Below, piece after piece: positions 63,114 to 64,000 of a stretch of DNA of 64,000 bases (the first letter of the stretch is position 1; every line of letters begins with the position of its first letter). Made by a program: the position numbers and the translations under genes. The stretch covers positions 124,001 to 188,000 of the forward strand of contig NZ_JANJZD010000006.1 of assembly GCF_024623325.1 (NCBI RefSeq), written 5' to 3'. This DNA is from Acetatifactor muris. Its GTDB lineage: Bacteria; Bacillota; Clostridia; Lachnospirales; Lachnospiraceae. Below the pieces are notes generated by a model, which was not told the origin of the DNA, ran no database searches, and saw nothing but the letters and a program-made list of their open reading frames with translations.

Positions 63114-64000
63114 ATGTCAGCAAATGTAGAGACAATGTTTTCGGTAAGGGAGAAACCCTGGCATGGACTGGGAATCATCGTGAAGGAGGCACCCACATCA
63201 GCGGACGCCATCAGGCTTGCGGGCCTTGACTGGACAGTGGTACAGGAACCCATCTACACGAACTTCAGCAAGGTGGTGGAGGGTTACAGGGCCAACGTAA
63301 GAAGCTCCGACAGGAAAGTACTGGGTGTGGTGTCAGACCGTTACAAGGTAGTCCAGAACGTGGATGCGTTCAGTTTCACAGATGAACTGCTGGGCAGGGG
63401 TGTACAGTATGAGACTGCAGGCTCCCTGCAGGAGGGTAAGAAGGTATGGCTCCTTGCAAGGCTCCCCAGAGAGTACATCATCGCAGGGGAGAGGATCAGC
63501 CCCTATCTGGTGTTCAGCAACACCCATGACGGCTCCGGTTCCGTGAAGGTGGCGATTACCCCGGTGAGGGTCGTGTGCAACAATACCCTGAACCTGGCAC
63601 TGAACACAGCAAAGAGGAGCTTCAGCATGATCCACACGGGCAACATCCAGGACAAGATACAGGAGGCGAAGGACACACTCTTCATGGCGGAGGAGTACAT
63701 GGACTGCCTCGGGGTGGAGTTCGAGCAACTCAGGAGACAGAAGATAACGGATGCACAGGTGAAGGAATATATCGAGCAGCTTTTACCCATGGAGAAAGAA
63801 CCTACCCCCATCCAGAGCAAGAACATCATCCGTCTCCGTGAGGATATGATGAGACGTTACTACGATGCCCCTGACCTGCAGAAGGTGGGGAACAATGCCT
63901 ACCGGTTTGTCAATGCGGTGTCCGATTTCGCCACCCATGCGGACCCGCTCCGTAGGACAGCCAATTATAATGAGAACCTGTTTGCCCGCACCGTTGACGG
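63114..64000 (+). CDS. DUF932 (phage/plasmid-like TIGR03299) protein, cut by the window end
   Basis: ATG with AAGGAG SD; the frame is open for 295 codons to the window edge, so the C-terminus is missing. EKPWHGLGIIVKEAPTSADAIRLAGLDWTVVQEPIY, GVVSDRYKVVQNVDAFSFTDELLG and VRVVCNNTLNLAL are the DUF932 hallmarks. Found on phages, plasmids and integrative elements, where its role is not known. Its base composition is more GC-rich than the small genes before it. Confidence 0.88.
   Translation, partial: MSANVETMFSVREKPWHGLGIIVKEAPTSADAIRLAGLDWTVVQEPIYTNFSKVVEGYRANVRSSDRKVLGVVSDRYKVVQNVDAFSFTDELLGRGVQYETAGSLQEGKKVWLLARLPREYIIAGERISPYLVFSNTHDGSGSVKVAITPVRVVCNNTLNLALNTAKRSFSMIHTGNIQDKIQEAKDTLFMAEEYMDCLGVEFEQLRRQKITDAQVKEYIEQLLPMEKEPTPIQSKNIIRLREDMMRRYYDAPDLQKVGNNAYRFVNAVSDFATHADPLRRTANYNENLFARTVD

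Larger units (their letters stand above)
56342..64000. mobile_element. End of an integrative or plasmid-like element, continuing past the window
   Basis: Right of the att scar the sequence is AT-richer, with long gene-poor stretches. It carries a ParM/ParR cassette, an HTH/ankyrin protein, small orphan proteins and a DUF932 gene, all typical of conjugative elements and plasmids. The orientation of the tRNA fragment places the element on this side. The other end, with an intact minus-strand tRNA, should lie beyond 64000. Confidence 0.65.

Noticed and set aside
1..64000. CRISPR array, rRNA operon or complete tRNA genes
   Set aside because: No regularly spaced short repeats and no rRNA or full cloverleaf sequences were seen on either strand; only a tRNA 3' fragment at 56342-56360.

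Overview
The window reads as a piece of a spore-forming, low-to-mid GC Clostridia chromosome, most likely a Lachnospiraceae-type gut anaerobe. The evidence is gene content only: GerA-family germination protein, WhiA, YtaF, HprK with a Crh/HPr-like protein, an ECF sigma/RsiV pair, an Lpl-type ABC sugar importer, an Rpn-type nuclease relic and TIGR01440/DUF1846 proteins. I cannot name a species. No rRNA, complete tRNA or CRISPR array is visible.

Layout. 0-6.4 kb: a lipoprotein, a PlsC-like acyltransferase, a 195-bp MITE-like insertion with an 8-bp target duplication, hflK-hflC, a GNAT acetyltransferase and a cyclophilin. 6.4-9 kb: a TetR - ABC ATPase - FtsX permease operon whose permease is split at an A-AAA-AAC heptamer. 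9.2-19 kb: a broken Rpn gene, a MutS2-like ATPase without Smr domain, RhuM, an esterase, an ABC exporter, a TfoX C-terminal-domain protein, an HD hydrolase, and the alarmone synthetase relQ with a truncated ATP-binding-protein remnant overlapping its stop codon. 19-35 kb: AEC and MATE transporters, then a glycan locus with a GH38 alpha-mannosidase, a beta-propeller/GH28-like fusion, two lipoprotein solute-binding proteins, two Lpl-type permeases and a divergent membrane-anchored AraC regulator. 35-35.5 kb: a 204-bp tandem repeat, each copy carrying a hairpin and a tiny hydrophobic ORF. 35.5-48 kb: fba, a lipid kinase, then crh-like - whiA - rapZ - murB - ROK glucokinase - hprK - uvrC - amidase - ftsH, all leftward. 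48-56 kb: DUF1846, TIGR01440, YtaF, RsiV-like/ECF sigma, an orphan GerA-family protein and a CAP/SH3 lipoprotein.

At about 56.3 kb there is a degenerate integrase fragment, a hairpin terminator and the 3' end of a tRNA gene without its 5' part. This is the expected distal attachment-site scar of an element integrated in a tRNA gene. From there to the right edge the DNA is visibly AT-richer and carries an HTH/ankyrin protein, a ParM/ParR-type segregation cassette behind a leader terminator, several small orphan proteins (two Cys-rich) and a DUF932 gene cut by the window end. I read 56.34-64 kb as one end of an integrative or plasmid-like element.

How it fits together: HprK and a Crh-type protein (Met at the His-15 position, Ser-46 kept) sit in one cell-envelope/carbon cluster with glucokinase and RapZ, a plausible carbon-status control module that could bear on the neighbouring glycan locus. 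HflK/HflC and FtsH, the protease they modulate in other bacteria, are both in the window but far apart. Starts were chosen from Shine-Dalgarno (SD) spacing. No similarity search could be run, so family names rest on motifs recognised by eye.
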